Shown: positions 14,117 through 25,158 of the stretch, in pieces | Position numbering within the stretch: the first letter of the stretch is position 1 | Layout: each line of letters begins with the position of its first letter | From: Epichloe hybrida | Lineage: Eukaryota > Ascomycota > Sordariomycetes > Hypocreales > Clavicipitaceae | NCBI GenBank assembly: GCA_019022495.1 | Contig: JAFEKR010000045.1 | Coordinates: forward strand, 186,001-250,000 | DNA length: 64,000 bases | Direction of reading: 5' to 3' | Program-made: the position numbers and the translations under genes | Notes under the pieces: generated by a model | What the model was told of the DNA's origin: nothing | The model's database searches: none | What the model saw: the letters and a program-made list of their open reading frames with translations, nothing else

Positions 14117-14995
14117 ATGGAAAGCGAGGCGCTCCATCAGATGCAGGCTCGCCACCGACGAGAGCTCAGAGAGCTCCAGGGCAGAATCACGAGCAAGAAG
14201 AAGAACGCGACAAAGAAGACGCGAAAGGGCGTCAACGACGAATGCGCCGAGATGGAGCGTCTATTACGAGAGGAACAAGCCCGCGAGGCACGCGAGGCGG
14301 CGGCCCTCAACCGACAGGACGAGGACGAGGACGAGGACGACGAAGATCCGGCAGAAGCCACGACGGGCAGCGGACAACAACTTGCACCATCACCACCCCT
14401 AGAATGCGGGAGGAAGAAGCGCAATCGTCAGAGGGAGAGGCTCGCGCGGCGCGCGGCCGAGCAGGAAGATGTGGTGCGCGAGGCAGAGGAACAGGTATCG
14501 CGTATGACGGACCACAGGGCGCGCGAGGGCGAGTACGTGAGGGGGATGCTGGTGGCGCATGGGCTGGTCGAGAAGGAGATTGAGCCGGATGGGCACTGTC
14601 TGTTCTCGGCGGTGGCGGACCAACTTGTTGTGAATGGGGTGGCGCTGGGGGAGGGCGAGGGCGAGGGCGAGGGCGAGGGGGATGTGCCGCCGTATAGGGT
14701 GGTGAGGAGGACGGCCGCGGCCTTTATGAGGGAGAATAGGGAGGATTTTGAGCCGTTTGTGGAGGGGGGCGATCTGGAGAGCTACGTTTGTAGGATACGG
14801 GACACGGCTGAGTGGGGGGGCGAGCTGGAGTTGACGGCGGTGGCGAGGAGATACGGGGTTGAGATCAGGGTGGTGCAGGATGGGAGGACGGAGAGCATCG
14901 GGGTGAGACGGGAGGGGGGCAAGGTCTTGTGGCTGGCTTATTATCGGCATGGGTACGGGCTGGGGGAGCATTACAATAGCTTGAGGAAGAAGTGA
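14117..14995 (+). CDS. OTU-domain cysteine protease, OTUD6/yeast Otu2-like
   Basis: Predicted deubiquitinase of the ovarian-tumour family, 292 residues, one exon; yeast Otu2 and human OTUD6B have nearly the same length. The N-terminus (ARHRRELRELQGRITSKKK) is a charged helix shared with OTUD6 proteins. The OTU domain starts near residue 150 with the catalytic block EPDGHCLFSAVADQL (Asp158, Cys161), and the catalytic His285 lies in HYNSL near the end. The frame stays open 43 codons upstream, but the internal ATG at 14,117 is preferred because it begins exactly where the homologous N-terminus begins. An (EG)n tract at 179-188 comes from a GAGGGC repeat and sits in a loop of the OTU fold. Two Asp/Glu runs precede the domain. 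In yeast the family is tied to ribosome-bound ubiquitin turnover; that role is transferred, not seen. Confidence 0.9.
   Translation: MESEALHQMQARHRRELRELQGRITSKKKNATKKTRKGVNDECAEMERLLREEQAREAREAAALNRQDEDEDEDDEDPAEATTGSGQQLAPSPPLECGRKKRNRQRERLARRAAEQEDVVREAEEQVSRMTDHRAREGEYVRGMLVAHGLVEKEIEPDGHCLFSAVADQLVVNGVALGEGEGEGEGEGDVPPYRVVRRTAAAFMRENREDFEPFVEGGDLESYVCRIRDTAEWGGELELTAVARRYGVEIRVVQDGRTESIGVRREGGKVLWLAYYRHGYGLGEHYNSLRKK
14650..14678 (+). repeat. GAGGGC hexanucleotide repeat inside the OTU gene
   Basis: About four and a half copies of gagggc encode alternating Glu-Gly in frame. A multiple of three keeps the frame when the copy number changes. Confidence 0.8.
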
Positions 14996-15003
14996 TTTTG
15001 ACA

Positions 15004-15030
15004 GTGTTGTGTTGTGTTGTGTTGTGTTGT
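15004..15030. repeat. TGTTG pentanucleotide microsatellite
   Basis: Five tandem TGTTG-type units follow the OTU stop codon immediately, in its presumed 3' UTR. Confidence 0.8.
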
Positions 15031-15191
15031 ATGTGATGAAAAACCATCTATTTAGGGGGGAAATAGATTTCTGGATAGAACTGGGTCGTATATTGATGTT
15101 GATGTATTTTATTCATCCTTCATCTCCTTCAACCCTTCGACATGTCCTCGTCCTCTTCATCAACTTCGTCAAGTCCGGAATGATTCGGCCC

Positions 15192-16128
15192 TCAAGGCGC
15201 CCACACGGATATAAAGTCCCTCACCGTCCCATCCTCGTCCATGCCCGCCTTGTGCGTCCGCGCAGGCTTGATGATGCTCAGTCTGTGCATGGCGTTGGGG
15301 TCCGGCTTCGCGGGCATGGCCTCGACCACGCCGCCGTCCGGGCCGTAGGTGACGGGGCTGCCGGGGGCGCCGAGGAGCGCCTCGTAGACCTCGGGCGTGA
15401 GGCCCCAGGGGGGACCGCCGTCCGAGAGAGGTTTGCCCGAGGGGAACTCGAGACAGATGAGGTGGCCCGAGGGGTGGACGAGCTGGGTCATGCGTCTTGC
15501 CCATTGGGGGCGTGCCTCGGGGGGCAGGGCGCAGAGGAACTAGGGGAGAGATTTTACAATTTAAGCTCCGAGGAAACAACGAAGCGAGGGAGGGGGATAA
15601 ACATACCGTATAGTCGAATACCAAGTCAAACCTGCCGGAGCCGTGCGTGCCCAGCCCCGACGTCCAGTCGTCGGAGAAGAAATCGGCCGCCACCCAGCGG
15701 ATGCGACCGCGCTCCAGCCCGTTCACGGGCTCATATAGCCCCCTCCCGAGGGCGCGTCGCGCGTTCTCCTCGGCCAGGGCGACGGCCTCGGGGCTGACGT
15801 CCAGGCCGACGACGTCGTAGCCGAAGGAGGCGAGGAGGAGGACGTCGTGGCCGCGCCCGCAGCCCGGGACGAGAGCGGTCCGCCGGGTCGGCTCGCCGGC
15901 GGCGTCGCGGAGGAGGTTTCCCCGGCGGTCGCGCTCCTGGGCCGGGGGCACGAGGTCGGTGCGCTGGGAGAGCAGGTCCGCGAGCGCGAGGGATGGGCCG
16001 CCGCGGTCCCAGGGGTGGAAGCCCTCCTTGTACAGGGACGACCAGGCGGCGCCGTGGGCGGAGAAGTCGAGGCCGTCGAAGGTCTGGCCGAGTCCTTCGG
16101 AGCGGGGATCGTCGTCGGCAGCTGCCAT
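15192..16128 (-). CDS. TPMT-family S-adenosylmethionine-dependent (thiol) methyltransferase
   Basis: 289-residue methyltransferase of the thiopurine S-methyltransferase family (class I SAM fold); fungal members are usually annotated as thiol or halide methyltransferases. Exon 1 is 16,128-15,607, the intron is 15,606-15,540 (GTATGT...CCCTAG) and exon 2 is 15,539-15,192. The SAM-binding motif I is VPGCGRGHDVLLLA, followed by VGLDVSPEAVALAEENA. FDLVFDYT runs across the splice into FLCALPPEARPQWARRM, a block typical of the family. An N-terminal GAAWSSLYKEGFHPWDRGGPS segment is the usual substrate-side entry. An in-frame upstream ATG at 16,203 exists, but the ATG at 16,128 gives the shorter N-terminus usual for the family. 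It is transcribed divergently from the dehydrogenase at 16,580, so they may share a promoter. The substrate is not known. Confidence 0.88.
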
Positions 16129-16579
16129 TGGGTCGTGCTCAAATGGATTCGTTCTCGTTGAGGGAGATGGATAAAAGGGACAAGTCTCACGATGGCGAGC
16201 CAACGTGGGTTAGCTGGTGGAGCCCTTGTTTTTCTTTTCTTTTCCTTGTGATGTTAGTTGGGCGAGAAGTTGATTAGAAACGTCTGGCGCAATGTATGAA
16301 TTTTTTTTTTTTTCCACAAAGTGGAATCGACGGTTCGTCCGTATTGGACATGAATCATCGATCATCTCGCATGTCGTGTCGCGCAGGTGCAACGTGGTCC
16401 AGGACGCGGGGAACTTTCCGCCGAGCACGCCGAGCACGCCGAGCGCACCGCAGGCCTCGGCATCTCGCTTTCGGCAGACGCCATCTGCCATGTCTGATTC
16501 CGCATCAGCATCACGCAACCACAACCCGGACAAGACAAAGACAACCAAACAAAACAACGCTTCCACCGCAGCAGCAGCC
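16129..16579. promoter_or_regulatory. Divergent promoter region, methyltransferase / dehydrogenase
   Basis: 450 bp lie between the two divergent start codons. The segment contains a T-tract at about 16,301-16,312 and a short GCCGAGCAC direct repeat near 16,420-16,441. I cannot point to a specific operator; the shared position is the only evidence for joint regulation. Confidence 0.4.
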
Positions 16580-17509
16580 ATGGATGTCAACAACCTCTTC
16601 GGCGTCCAGGTAACGCCCCATTCCACGCGCACCAGCTCTGCAAACACCGCTGACATTCTCCAGGGCAAAGTCGTCCTCGTCACAGGCGGCGCCAAGGGCA
16701 TCGGCCGCATGATAGCAACGGGCTTCGTCGCAAACGGCGCCAAAGTCTACATCACCGGCCGCGACGCACCCGCCTGCCACGCGGCGGCCAAGGACCTCAC
16801 CTCGCTCGGCCGCCACGGAGGCTCCGCCCACGCGCTCCCGGCCAACCTCCAGCACCTCGCCGAGTGCGAGTCCCTCGTCGGCCAGCTCGCCGATCGGGAG
16901 CCCGCGGGCCTGCACGTGCTGGTCAACAACGCGGGCGCGGCATGGGGCGCCCCCTTTGACGAGCACCCCGACGCGGCCTGGACCAAGCTCCTCACGCTGA
17001 ACCTGCACCGCGCCTTCACCCTCTCGCAGCTGACCCTGCCGCTGCTCGAGAGGGCCGGCACGAGCGAGGACCCCGCGCGCATCATCCACATCGGGAGCAT
17101 CGACGGCGTCCGCGTGCCCACCATGGCCAACTTTGCCTACTCGGCCAGCAAGGCCGGCTTGCACCACCTGTCGAGGCACATGGCCAGGGACCTGGGCGCC
17201 AGGAACGTCACCAGCAACGTCTTGGCGTGCGGCCCGTTCCGGACAAGGATGATGAGGGCCACGCTCGAGGCCGCGGGGGATGTCTTGGCTGGCGAGATTC
17301 CCCTGGGGAGGATCGGCAGGGACGAGGACGTGGCGGGGTCGGCCATCTTCTTGTCGAGCAAGGCCGGGTGAGTCTCTTTTTTCGTTTCCCTTGGTTTTGG
17401 TCTTGGTCTTGGTCTTGTGCCATTCGTTCATGCTGACTTGTGTAGTGCCTATCTGAACGGGGCCTTGATCAGGGTCGATGGAGGGGCGTCCCTCATGGCC
17501 AAGATATAA
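16580..17509 (+). CDS. Classical short-chain dehydrogenase/reductase (RhlG-like)
   Basis: 265-residue NAD(P)H-dependent oxidoreductase. Exons are 16,580-16,609, 16,664-17,367 and 17,446-17,509. The cofactor motif TGGAKGIG is at 17-24 and NNAG at 98-101. The catalytic set is Asn123, Ser155, Tyr169 and Lys173 (YSASK). The C-terminus AYLNGALIRVDGGASL is typical of the fold. Fungal relatives are commonly labelled 'rhamnolipid biosynthesis 3-oxoacyl-ACP reductase', which does not establish a substrate. Intron 1 is only 54 bp, contains no stop and is a multiple of three, so its retention would add 18 residues directly before the nucleotide-binding motif. The upstream in-frame ATG at 16,292 is rejected because the family starts at MDVNNLFGVQ. 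It is divergent to the methyltransferase. Confidence 0.9.
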
Positions 17510-18214
17510 AGAGACGTTGATGGACCGACTGGTTTCGTGGCTTCCCAGAAAATTGATCCTTGTTCCCAGCTACAATGTTGACGACACCTTGTACATTTCG
17601 ATGCAACGTCTTGGCCACATTTGAAGTGCATGTATTCTCATTTTGTGCGTGTCCCTCGCAGACCCTTTGTACTTACTTGTACGCTGCGATCCAGGGGTAT
17701 CCATGTCGTCTTACATATGTACATATGAGCCCAAGTTCAACAAAAAAAAAAAAGAAACAAAGCCGGCCAAAGCCAAGAACATGGGCGAGTTTCCGCCACC
17801 ACGGATACTACTTGATATCAAATCTGCCACAAGGTATATATGCTGCCTGTGATTGCGCCTAAAACAAGGGTTCCCACTCAGATCGTACAAGAACAACCCG
17901 CGGATAAATAAACAACATGCTCCGTCAGTCAGGTGGCTCGCAGCAATATGACATTTGGCGAGATGAAAGCAAGCCGCGGTACGGAGTATGCATAACGGAC
18001 GGAATGTATTGAGCCCGTTGAAGATGCAACTTGGGAAGCGGCGCTGATTGCACTGCACCGGCTGATGTGACTCCGTAGACCAGACCGTCAGCTCCAGACC
18101 ACCGATAATACCGCGGAGGCTCCCCTTTCCCCCCGCGATATAGAAAAGAAATTTCCCGTAGGCCGTAGGGTAATCAAGTGCGTGTGCGCAGGTCAGTGCC
18201 ACAGGCAGGCAGGC
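17510..18214. other. Intergenic
   Basis: No gene seen. It contains an A-tract near 17,741-17,752 and a TACGGAGTAT motif near 17,980-17,989 that recurs elsewhere in the window. It lies between the convergent ends of the dehydrogenase and the small protein at 18,215. Confidence 0.45.
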
Positions 18215-18463
18215 CTATGAAAGAGCACAGTTGTCGAAGTCGCGAACCATGACGGCGACTTGCGCCCGCTTCGCCGCCTCGGCGACCAGGTTCAAGTCTC
18301 GGAGGAAGGGTTCCGTCGACGAGCATTTGGCCTGCGCGGGCGGCGGCATGGCAATCGTCTGCGCAGCTTGAAAGCCGGTGGGGGATTGTCGCGTTGACGG
18401 CCCGGTAGACGAGGAAGCGCTCGCGCTCGCGCTCGCACTCGGTGACGAGATGGGTGCGTTCAT
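18215..18463 (-). CDS. Small conserved fungal protein of unknown function
   Basis: 82-residue protein. The first half is Ser/Ala-rich low complexity from a GCGAGCGC-type repeat. The C-terminal part, FLRDLNLVAEAAKRAQVAVMVRDF, looks like the short helix I associate with small unnamed ascomycete proteins; I know of no function. The frame is open to 18,706, but that upstream stretch consists of homopolymer-encoded residues and I take the ATG at 18,463, just after a T-rich leader. No signal peptide or membrane segment. An upstream exon cannot be excluded. Confidence 0.5.
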   Translation of the reverse strand: MNAPISSPSASASASASSSTGPSTRQSPTGFQAAQTIAMPPPAQAKCSSTEPFLRDLNLVAEAAKRAQVAVMVRDFDNCALS

Positions 18464-19380
18464 GCCGGCAGTCGAATACTTTTTTGTTTTGTTTTTTTTG
18501 CTTCTTCTCCTGCGGGTCTGAAAAAGGAACGATTTGTCCGGTGCCGAATCTGACGTAAAGCGACAGCAGATAAATAGTGGCGATGAGGAATTTGGAGAGA
18601 ATGGATTAGAGTTTTTTTTTTTAAAAAAAAAAATTGCTGGTGAAGAAGCCGGCCAAGTGGTGAGTGAGCGAGCAGAGCAGTTGGTCGGCTGGGCGGGGTT
18701 TCGCAAGCGAAAACGATTGATTCGGGCCTAGCGACACGGCGAGGCTGGACGAGAGACTGGACGAGACTGGAAGGCGCGACCTTCTTGATGGAGTTTGAAA
18801 TCCGGGCTTGGGAGACGGCAGCTGTGATTCGTCCCTCTGCTTCTATTGTACATTTTCTTTCAATAGGGAAGGAAGGAGAGAAAGAGGGGAAGAGAGGGGG
18901 GGAAGAAGGGGGGAGAAGGGAGGGATCAGACTCGGATTTGCAACAAGTGTGGTGGCGCCACGAGTAATTAGTAACTCGAGAAGTTGTCGAGGCGCCGCCG
19001 CCAGTCAGTTGGCCTTTTCCGCCGTGGTTTTTTTTTTTTTTTGGAGAAGTTGAGGCTCGAGACGAAACCTCGGTGAAAGGGGGGGAGGGGGGCGGCGACT
19101 GGATCGTGATGATTGTGAAAGCCTCGGCTTCGACTTGAGCTCAGAGGGCTATTCGAATGGGGCACAACCTAAGCGGGGACTTTTCCGGAACTTGTCGTCA
19201 TGTATCAAGTTATCCCGACTCGACTGATGCGGGGAGAACAACTCGACATCAGTTTCAAGGTTTCCTGAAACTCTAGTTTGTGTGGAGGCTGGAGTAAGTA
19301 ACCTTACTACTAGCGGAGCTGGGCAAAGGTCATGACCATCAGCCACCAAAACTCTCCCTCCTCTACATGTACTGACTTTC
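18464..19380. other. Intergenic with T11A11 and polypurine tracts
   Basis: Holds a perfect T11-A11 junction at 18,612-18,633, a polypurine run (G/A only) at about 18,868-18,930, a T15 tract near 19,027-19,041 and a G-run near 19,078-19,095. It presumably includes the promoter of the 18,215-18,463 gene and the 3' end of the gene at 19,381. No further gene seen. Confidence 0.5.
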
Positions 19381-20230
19381 TCACGTCTGGTCCGTCCTCT
19401 CCCTGCCCAAGACGTCCCTCCCCATCCTCTTCGCATCCTCGTGGCCGACGATCCGCCCTTGCCGCCCACCTCCCCCCTTCTTCGCCAGCTCGACCATGGC
19501 CGCCGCCAGCTCGCCCACCTCGAGCGTCGGCAGGACAAGCCTTGTCAGGAACCACGACCACAGCGTGTCCCGCCGAGGATAGATGCCGCATGGTCGAACC
19601 GTGATGCTCTCCAGTGCCCCGCCACTGGCATCTGCAATGTCGAAAATGTTCTTTTCCGCGCAGCCCTAGCGATACGATAAGTCAGTCAGTCATTTAGCCT
19701 TGTGAGCAAAATCCCGCCTCGGGTTCCCCCCCCCCCCAAGAAGAGAAAGAAGAGAGACAAAATCGAACCTTTGCCCGTCTCGTCGGCCCCATGATCCACA
19801 AGCTCCGATTGTACACCAGCTCCGAGGCATCTCCGCTGCAAAAGACGAAGCGAAACCTGTCGTCGTGCGAGCGTGTCGTGGTCCCCATCATGCCGGCGAA
19901 TGCCCGCGCCGCGGCAACCGTGTAGTCCACCGTGACGGCGAGATACTCCTCTGGCGTGGCCCAGCGGCTGTGCTGGGTGTGACGGCCGCCGATGCACCAG
20001 ATACACGCACGAGCACCCCTCAGCCTCCCCAGCAGTTCATCATCGTACTCGATCCAGTTCCTCCTGATCACGACTGAAACCTTGCGCGCTGCCTCCGGGG
20101 ACGCAGTCTGCGCGTCGTCAAGGGGTCTCCTCGTCAGCACGTATATTCTCGAAATGCTCGCGTCCGATAGGCATCGCTCGAGGGCCGTGGACCCGACGTA
20201 CCCGGTCGCGCCGACAATGATGATTTCCAT
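19381..20230 (-). CDS. NAD(P)-binding Rossmann-fold protein (NmrA/epimerase-like)
   Basis: 248-residue atypical extended SDR. Exon 1 is 20,230-19,769 and exon 2 is 19,665-19,381. The N-terminus MEIIIVGATGYVGS carries the GxTGxxG cofactor motif, then SRIYVLTRRPLDD; RFRFVFCSGDASE and a ITVRPCGIYPRRD block follow, as in NAD(P)-dependent sugar epimerase relatives from fungi. The 103-bp intron (19,768-19,666) has a weak donor, GTTCGA, a G12 run (C12 at about 19,726-19,737 on the plus strand), and CTAAAT/CTGAC branch candidates before CTAG. Splicing there restores the frame and joins TRRAK to GCAEKNIFD. It has no obvious operon partner. Substrate unknown. Confidence 0.8.
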
Positions 20231-21168
20231 AGTGATGATGATGACGATGATGCTGTGCGATGTGATGGGGAGGCTTTGGGACGAAGCAAACAAGGTTGCT
20301 TTTGCTTCTCGACGTCCTCGCGTATGTTTGTCGCCATCATTTGTACCTCAGTATCGGCCGTAGAGTTTCGTTTGTATGTAATCCGTAGTAGATGGAAATC
20401 CAGCGCGACCCATGACGGGTTGCATGGGACACCCCGGCTGCAGCAGGGGGGGGGGGTTTTGGACGGACTTGTACGACCGCTTCAGCCCGAGATTCTTCTT
20501 ATCCACGGCAGATGGCGACGCTCGGATTGCCATGATCTCCGATGGCCCATCGCTCATTCAATCACCTCCTCCGAACCTGCCAAGCTTGACCCGCCATAAT
20601 ATCCGGCACGCCCGGAACACGACAAACAAACGTCGAATTCAGGGGGCGACGTGGTGGAGTGGTACATAGTAGATGGACCGGACCACCGGACCCTGATCGC
20701 TGTGGGCGGTTCCGTTTGAGTCCATTCCCGGTTGTTAGCTTGGCAGCTAGAGCTCAGACCTGATGCGCCGTGGTCGCCGAGTACGAGGAGGTTTACATGC
20801 TCCGTACTGTAGCTGATGCAATGAGCTGAAAGAGGTAATACAGCATGGTATGAACGGACATTGTCAGTCCCTCAGTGAGCACCTAATCCGCCCACTCACG
20901 GGGTGAGATATCATTGAAACAAGCTGGGTATTACGTACGGAATACATTTTTCTATGACATGTATACAATCCCGTACTCTGCTAGTCACGCAAGTGCCACA
21001 TTTCCCTCGTGGCCATGTATGTATACAAGACTGCCCAAATCAGGTCCAAACATAAGAGGTGCCACAAACTCCAGCCGCGTGATTCAACTTGATAGTTCAA
21101 CTGCTAATTTTCCAATCACCACCACCAGATGTCGTACACTTTCCTGAGAAAAAACGCCCGCCTTCCGC
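20231..21168. other. Intergenic
   Basis: No gene seen. A G11 run lies near 20,446-20,456 and several copies of a CCGTACT/TACGGA motif lie at 20,797-20,975. The left part should hold the promoter of the minus-strand gene ending at 19,381. Confidence 0.45.
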
Positions 21169-22932
21169 TTACAAAGCCACCATGGCAGCTCCAAACACAG
21201 CAGCAACAAGATACAACCCAACAGCGGAGCCTCCAACGCGTGTCAGAGGAGCGCCGAGAACCGCGAAACTGTCGGTGCCGTTGCCGTTTCCGGTCCCGTT
21301 CCCGTTGCCATTGCCGTTGCCATTGCCGTTGCCATTGCCGTTGCCGTTGCCACCGGACGTAGAGTTGGCGCCGTTGCTCCCGGGAGCCAAATTGGCGCAG
21401 CTGGACAGCGAGCCGCTGGCCGACTGAGTCTTGGCCTGGCCTTTAAAATCGCAAGCACCTTTTCCATTCTTTTTGTAGTAAGCGTCAAGGACGTAGGCCA
21501 GTTTCTGCTGACTTGAGCACATGCTGAACGAGCCATACTTGCCCGTGGTTGTGTTGCCCGTGATACCGGCGCAGTAAGCAGCGTCCTTGCCGCAAATGAA
21601 GCCGAAAATGTCACCGTAGGAAGCTTTCTTGAGATCTCCTGAGGGAACACACGAGGCAGCTTTGACCATGCAGTTGCACGCGGAGTCGTTGGGAGTGGGG
21701 GGCAGGCTTGAGCTAGCCTCCCACGATGAGCTGACGGCTGGACACTCCAATGCCTTGTTGGTAGGGTTGTAGGACGACATGTCTACGCCTTTGGCATTGG
21801 CAGAACCGATCTTCTTCTCAAGAGCAGAGAAAGACTTCAGCTTGGTGGCAGAACCGCCGTCACTAATCTTCACCAAACCTGAAGAGAGAAAAAAAACCCT
21901 TGTTAATTCAGAGTCCTGAACAATTCGAAATGTATGCCTTACAACTCACCATAGTTATTGGTCTCTTCAAAGTACTCGTACACGATACCCCCGCTGACGA
22001 CGTCGGTCATGTTGTTCACGTACAATGCTGTGGTCTCTTCAAAGGTGCGATCCGCTCCACCATTGGGCAGATTGCAGCCATATTCGGCGAAGAACATAGG
22101 CACAGAGTAAGATTTGAAATATTCAATCAGTCGGTTGTATCCAGAGGCCTCGAAATTGCTGTCACCGCACCACGAGTAAATATTGTAACCGAAAAAGTCG
22201 ATGGAGTCTTCGGTGGGACCGCAGTTGAAGTAGCTCGCAATCTGGTCGCGGATGGGTTTGTCGTCATTGGCAGCATAACCAACACCCATCGGTCGGTACT
22301 TCTTAGACTTGATGTAAGCCTTGGTATCACGGGCTGCAGCTTTGACATAGGCAGAAGCGCCCGTGTTGTTATTAGTGTTGCTGACTTCATTGCCAGCAAA
22401 GAAGCCGATGACGTTGGAGTACTTGACCAACTCATCAACAACCTTTCGATAGCGATCAAACAGCGCGGTATCCCAGGCCGGATCATCACGGTTGATAGAC
22501 AGGCCGGGCTCGCCAAGATCAGCCACGACATAGATGCCGTTGTCATTGAGAAGCTTCATGCAAGTTGAATGATCCTTGGTCGGGTCAATCGCGTAAACTC
22601 GAATGACATTGGTCTTGAGGGAGACCAGGTTCGGGATATCGACCTTGCAACGATCATTATCCGCAAGAGGATCAACGTAACTAGCGTTGCTGGACGTTGA
22701 ACCAGCTGCGCCGGTGGCTTGCTGATAGGCGATACCCTTCATAATGAATTGAGTGCCGTTGGGATAGAAGAACTTGGAACCCTGTCCAAATCGTCAGTCA
22801 AAAAAACGGTGGCCAGCAGGAAAGTTCATTCACGTCAGTTAGTCGCACCTTGATCACAATGGATGGCAGGTCAGCGCCAAGTGCGCTGCCTATCGAGGCC
22901 ATAAGCAACCACGAAAGAGTCGAAGAGACCAT
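21169..22932 (-). CDS. GPI-anchored beta-1,3-glucanosyltransferase, GH72 + CBM43 (GEL/GAS family)
   Basis: 541-residue cell-wall enzyme that elongates beta-1,3-glucan chains at the outer plasma membrane. Exons are 22,932-22,849, 22,781-21,950 and 21,878-21,169. A signal peptide ([19 protein letters not shown]) precedes the GH72 domain. The acid/base is Glu160 in GNEVSN and the nucleophile Glu261 in FFAEYGCN, at nearly the positions known for yeast Gas1. A cysteine-rich CBM43 (X8) module follows ([10 protein letters not shown], then ICG, C and C). Then comes an Asn-Gly repeat and a hydrophobic C-terminus typical of a GPI-attachment signal. Intron 1 is 22,848-22,782 with CTAACTGAC as branch site and intron 2 is 21,949-21,879. 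Spliced length is exactly 542 codons including the stop. Confidence 0.95.
21276..21352 (-). repeat. Asn-Gly coding minisatellite in the GEL gene
   Basis: Alternating CCGTTG and CCATTG hexamers encode a run of about a dozen Asn-Gly pairs between the CBM43 module and the GPI signal. The repeat is an in-frame spacer and a likely site of length variation between strains. Confidence 0.85.
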
Positions 22933-25158
22933 CCCTGCAAAATGTTGGCCTAGAAGAGATGATTGGGAAGATTTCAAGCGGTTGTAGTTGAAGTAATAAT
23001 AATGGAACAAGTGGTATGTGGTATATGGGCGAAGGCCTGGTTAAAGAGAGAAACCACAAATAGCGAGAGGTTGCCGTCACAGGTTTTGAAACTAATACAA
23101 CACTCGGAAGGCTTGTGCAAGAAAGAAGACTGCAATCAAATTGGCAGTCGCAGCGCGAAGGTCTGCCAGCCGAAAGACGATCGCGACTTTCTCCAACGGG
23201 TCGGCGAGTAATAAGTCCCAGTCTCGACGACTCGAGTTGCAAAGCGGCTGGCTCAATGAGCAAAACACGGAGCGATGCGAGCGAGAACAAGGGTGCGCAG
23301 GGAAAAAATAGTTAAATATGAAGCAGCACAACTATTCAGACAACAGCTCCGAAACAAGAAATGCCGCAGAATTATCGAGGCATTAGGAAATATGTTATGC
23401 AGGAGTGCAGCGCGACGACTCAGTCCCCCAACCTCATCCCATCCACACCGGCCACAACTACGGACCACGGACGGACACAATAAATTCTGCACAGCCCTGT
23501 GCCCTTGAGTGTCCGGAAATAGACTGGGCTCCAGACATCGCATTTTCTACGCAGGGGCGGAAAAGTCGGACAGGCTAGAGCAAAGCCAACATTAGTGAAG
23601 CCGTAATGGTTCGTATTTACGCCGAAGCGCAAACGCCAGTGCAATTCGAAGACTATCGGACGGGATGGTAGGTTTTGGAGAGTACTCCGTACTCCGTACT
23701 GCCCTTCGGGAAATCGTCCGTCTTGCTCGTAAACGTCAACGCGTGTCTGAATATTGACCGATTCTAGTAACCAGCGGACGGTACGGACTGCTTAGTCCGA
23801 AGAAAGGGTTTTCCAAACATAGATTCGTCGGAAGACGGTGCAGTCTTGGACGAAGGCGATGAAACCGAGGCTTGGCGCTGATTCCATCAGTAAGTACATA
23901 CATGTAATGTGGGCAACGTGCCGAACATCCGTCGTGTCGTGGGTCCGACTGGTGTGCGTCAAGTCGTCCGCCACAGGAGCCGCCGTTGTCAATGGAGGAG
24001 CGTCTCAAGACCTTGGCCATTGGCAGAATCCACTAACACGCGCGTAACAACGCCATGGGCTAGATGAGATGATGGCGCTGCCCCTTGAAATGGCCGATGT
24101 TTGGAAGACAAGACAAAAGACAGATGAGGAGAGATGGATGGTCTGTCCTGTTGTGCCTGGTAGTGTCGCAACAACGGGTCGCGTCGTTCTTGCCTACCTG
24201 CCTAATACCTGCCACCTGCCTACCTGCCTGCCACCTGCCTGCCACCTGCCACCGTTTGCGTGTTTGGCCGGCCAAGCGATGCTAGCCCCACCCACCCTAC
24301 TTGCTCCCTTCACGTGGACTCGTGGTCCTGTTCACAATCCGTCGGCTCGAACCAGATATTACGACCGAAGGCGAATCTCTTTGTTCAAGTCGCTCACTTT
24401 GCCGCAGGAAGTGTTGGTCATTCACCGATTCAAGGAAACTTCTTATGTGTCCACGCAGCAGCCTTTTGTGTACACGTTGGCGTGGTTCTTTTAGCCCAAG
24501 CATTATTCATCCCGCCCCGCCTGGGTTAGCCACGGAACGTTTTCATGACTATTAAGCACAGGTAGTGAGCAACTGCAGACGAACAATGAGGGCGCTGTGC
24601 ATTCTGCCGATACGAGCAGACTGGGTCGTTGAATGATATCTCGAGGCGCACAAGGCGACAAGAAATGAGTTTCCAGCTTCGTTATTGCTGGCCGACAGCA
24701 CCAGGCTGGGCGCTGTTGTGACCCGCATCCGGTGAGACCTTTCACCTTGTTCAATGCCAATGTCAAGACCAAGAGAAACCGACGACATTTCCCACTTGCA
24801 AGCCATACTCACAGGCTGTCACAGCGCATGATCTCTCGGTTTGTCTTACTCTTGTGCATACCCATCTGTGTCTTGGATCTGGCCCGAGTGCGGATGTACC
24901 GTAACGTGGGGAGCCGCCCGAGAACATCAATATTCCTCTGCTGTGTGATGGGAATGTCTCGACGCGAACAGCCAACAAGTACGACATTCTGCCCAACACA
25001 AAGTGCAGCTCCTAACTGAGTACACCTTATACAAAAGCATGCGGGAATCTGCTTCTCGCAGTCGCGTCGCAGTCGCGAGCACAAATTCACTATCCGGTAT
25101 CTAAAGATCTCATCTAGAAGCTCAGCTTTCAAGACCGAAACGTCGAAACGTCGACACA
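22933..25158. other. Long intergenic region
   Basis: 2.2 kb between the GEL promoter and the acyltransferase remnant, with no convincing gene on either strand. It contains tandem TACTCCG units at about 23,681-23,699 and a CCTGCCACCTG minisatellite at about 24,192-24,252. Confidence 0.5.
24192..24252. repeat. CCTGCCACCTG minisatellite
   Basis: Imperfect tandem units built from CCTGCC and ACCTGCC span about 60 bp of intergenic DNA. Confidence 0.75.

Noticed and set aside
18464..18706. N-terminal extension of the 82-residue protein
   Set aside because: Encoded by homopolymer tracts and promoter-like sequence; the ATG at 18,463 is a better start.
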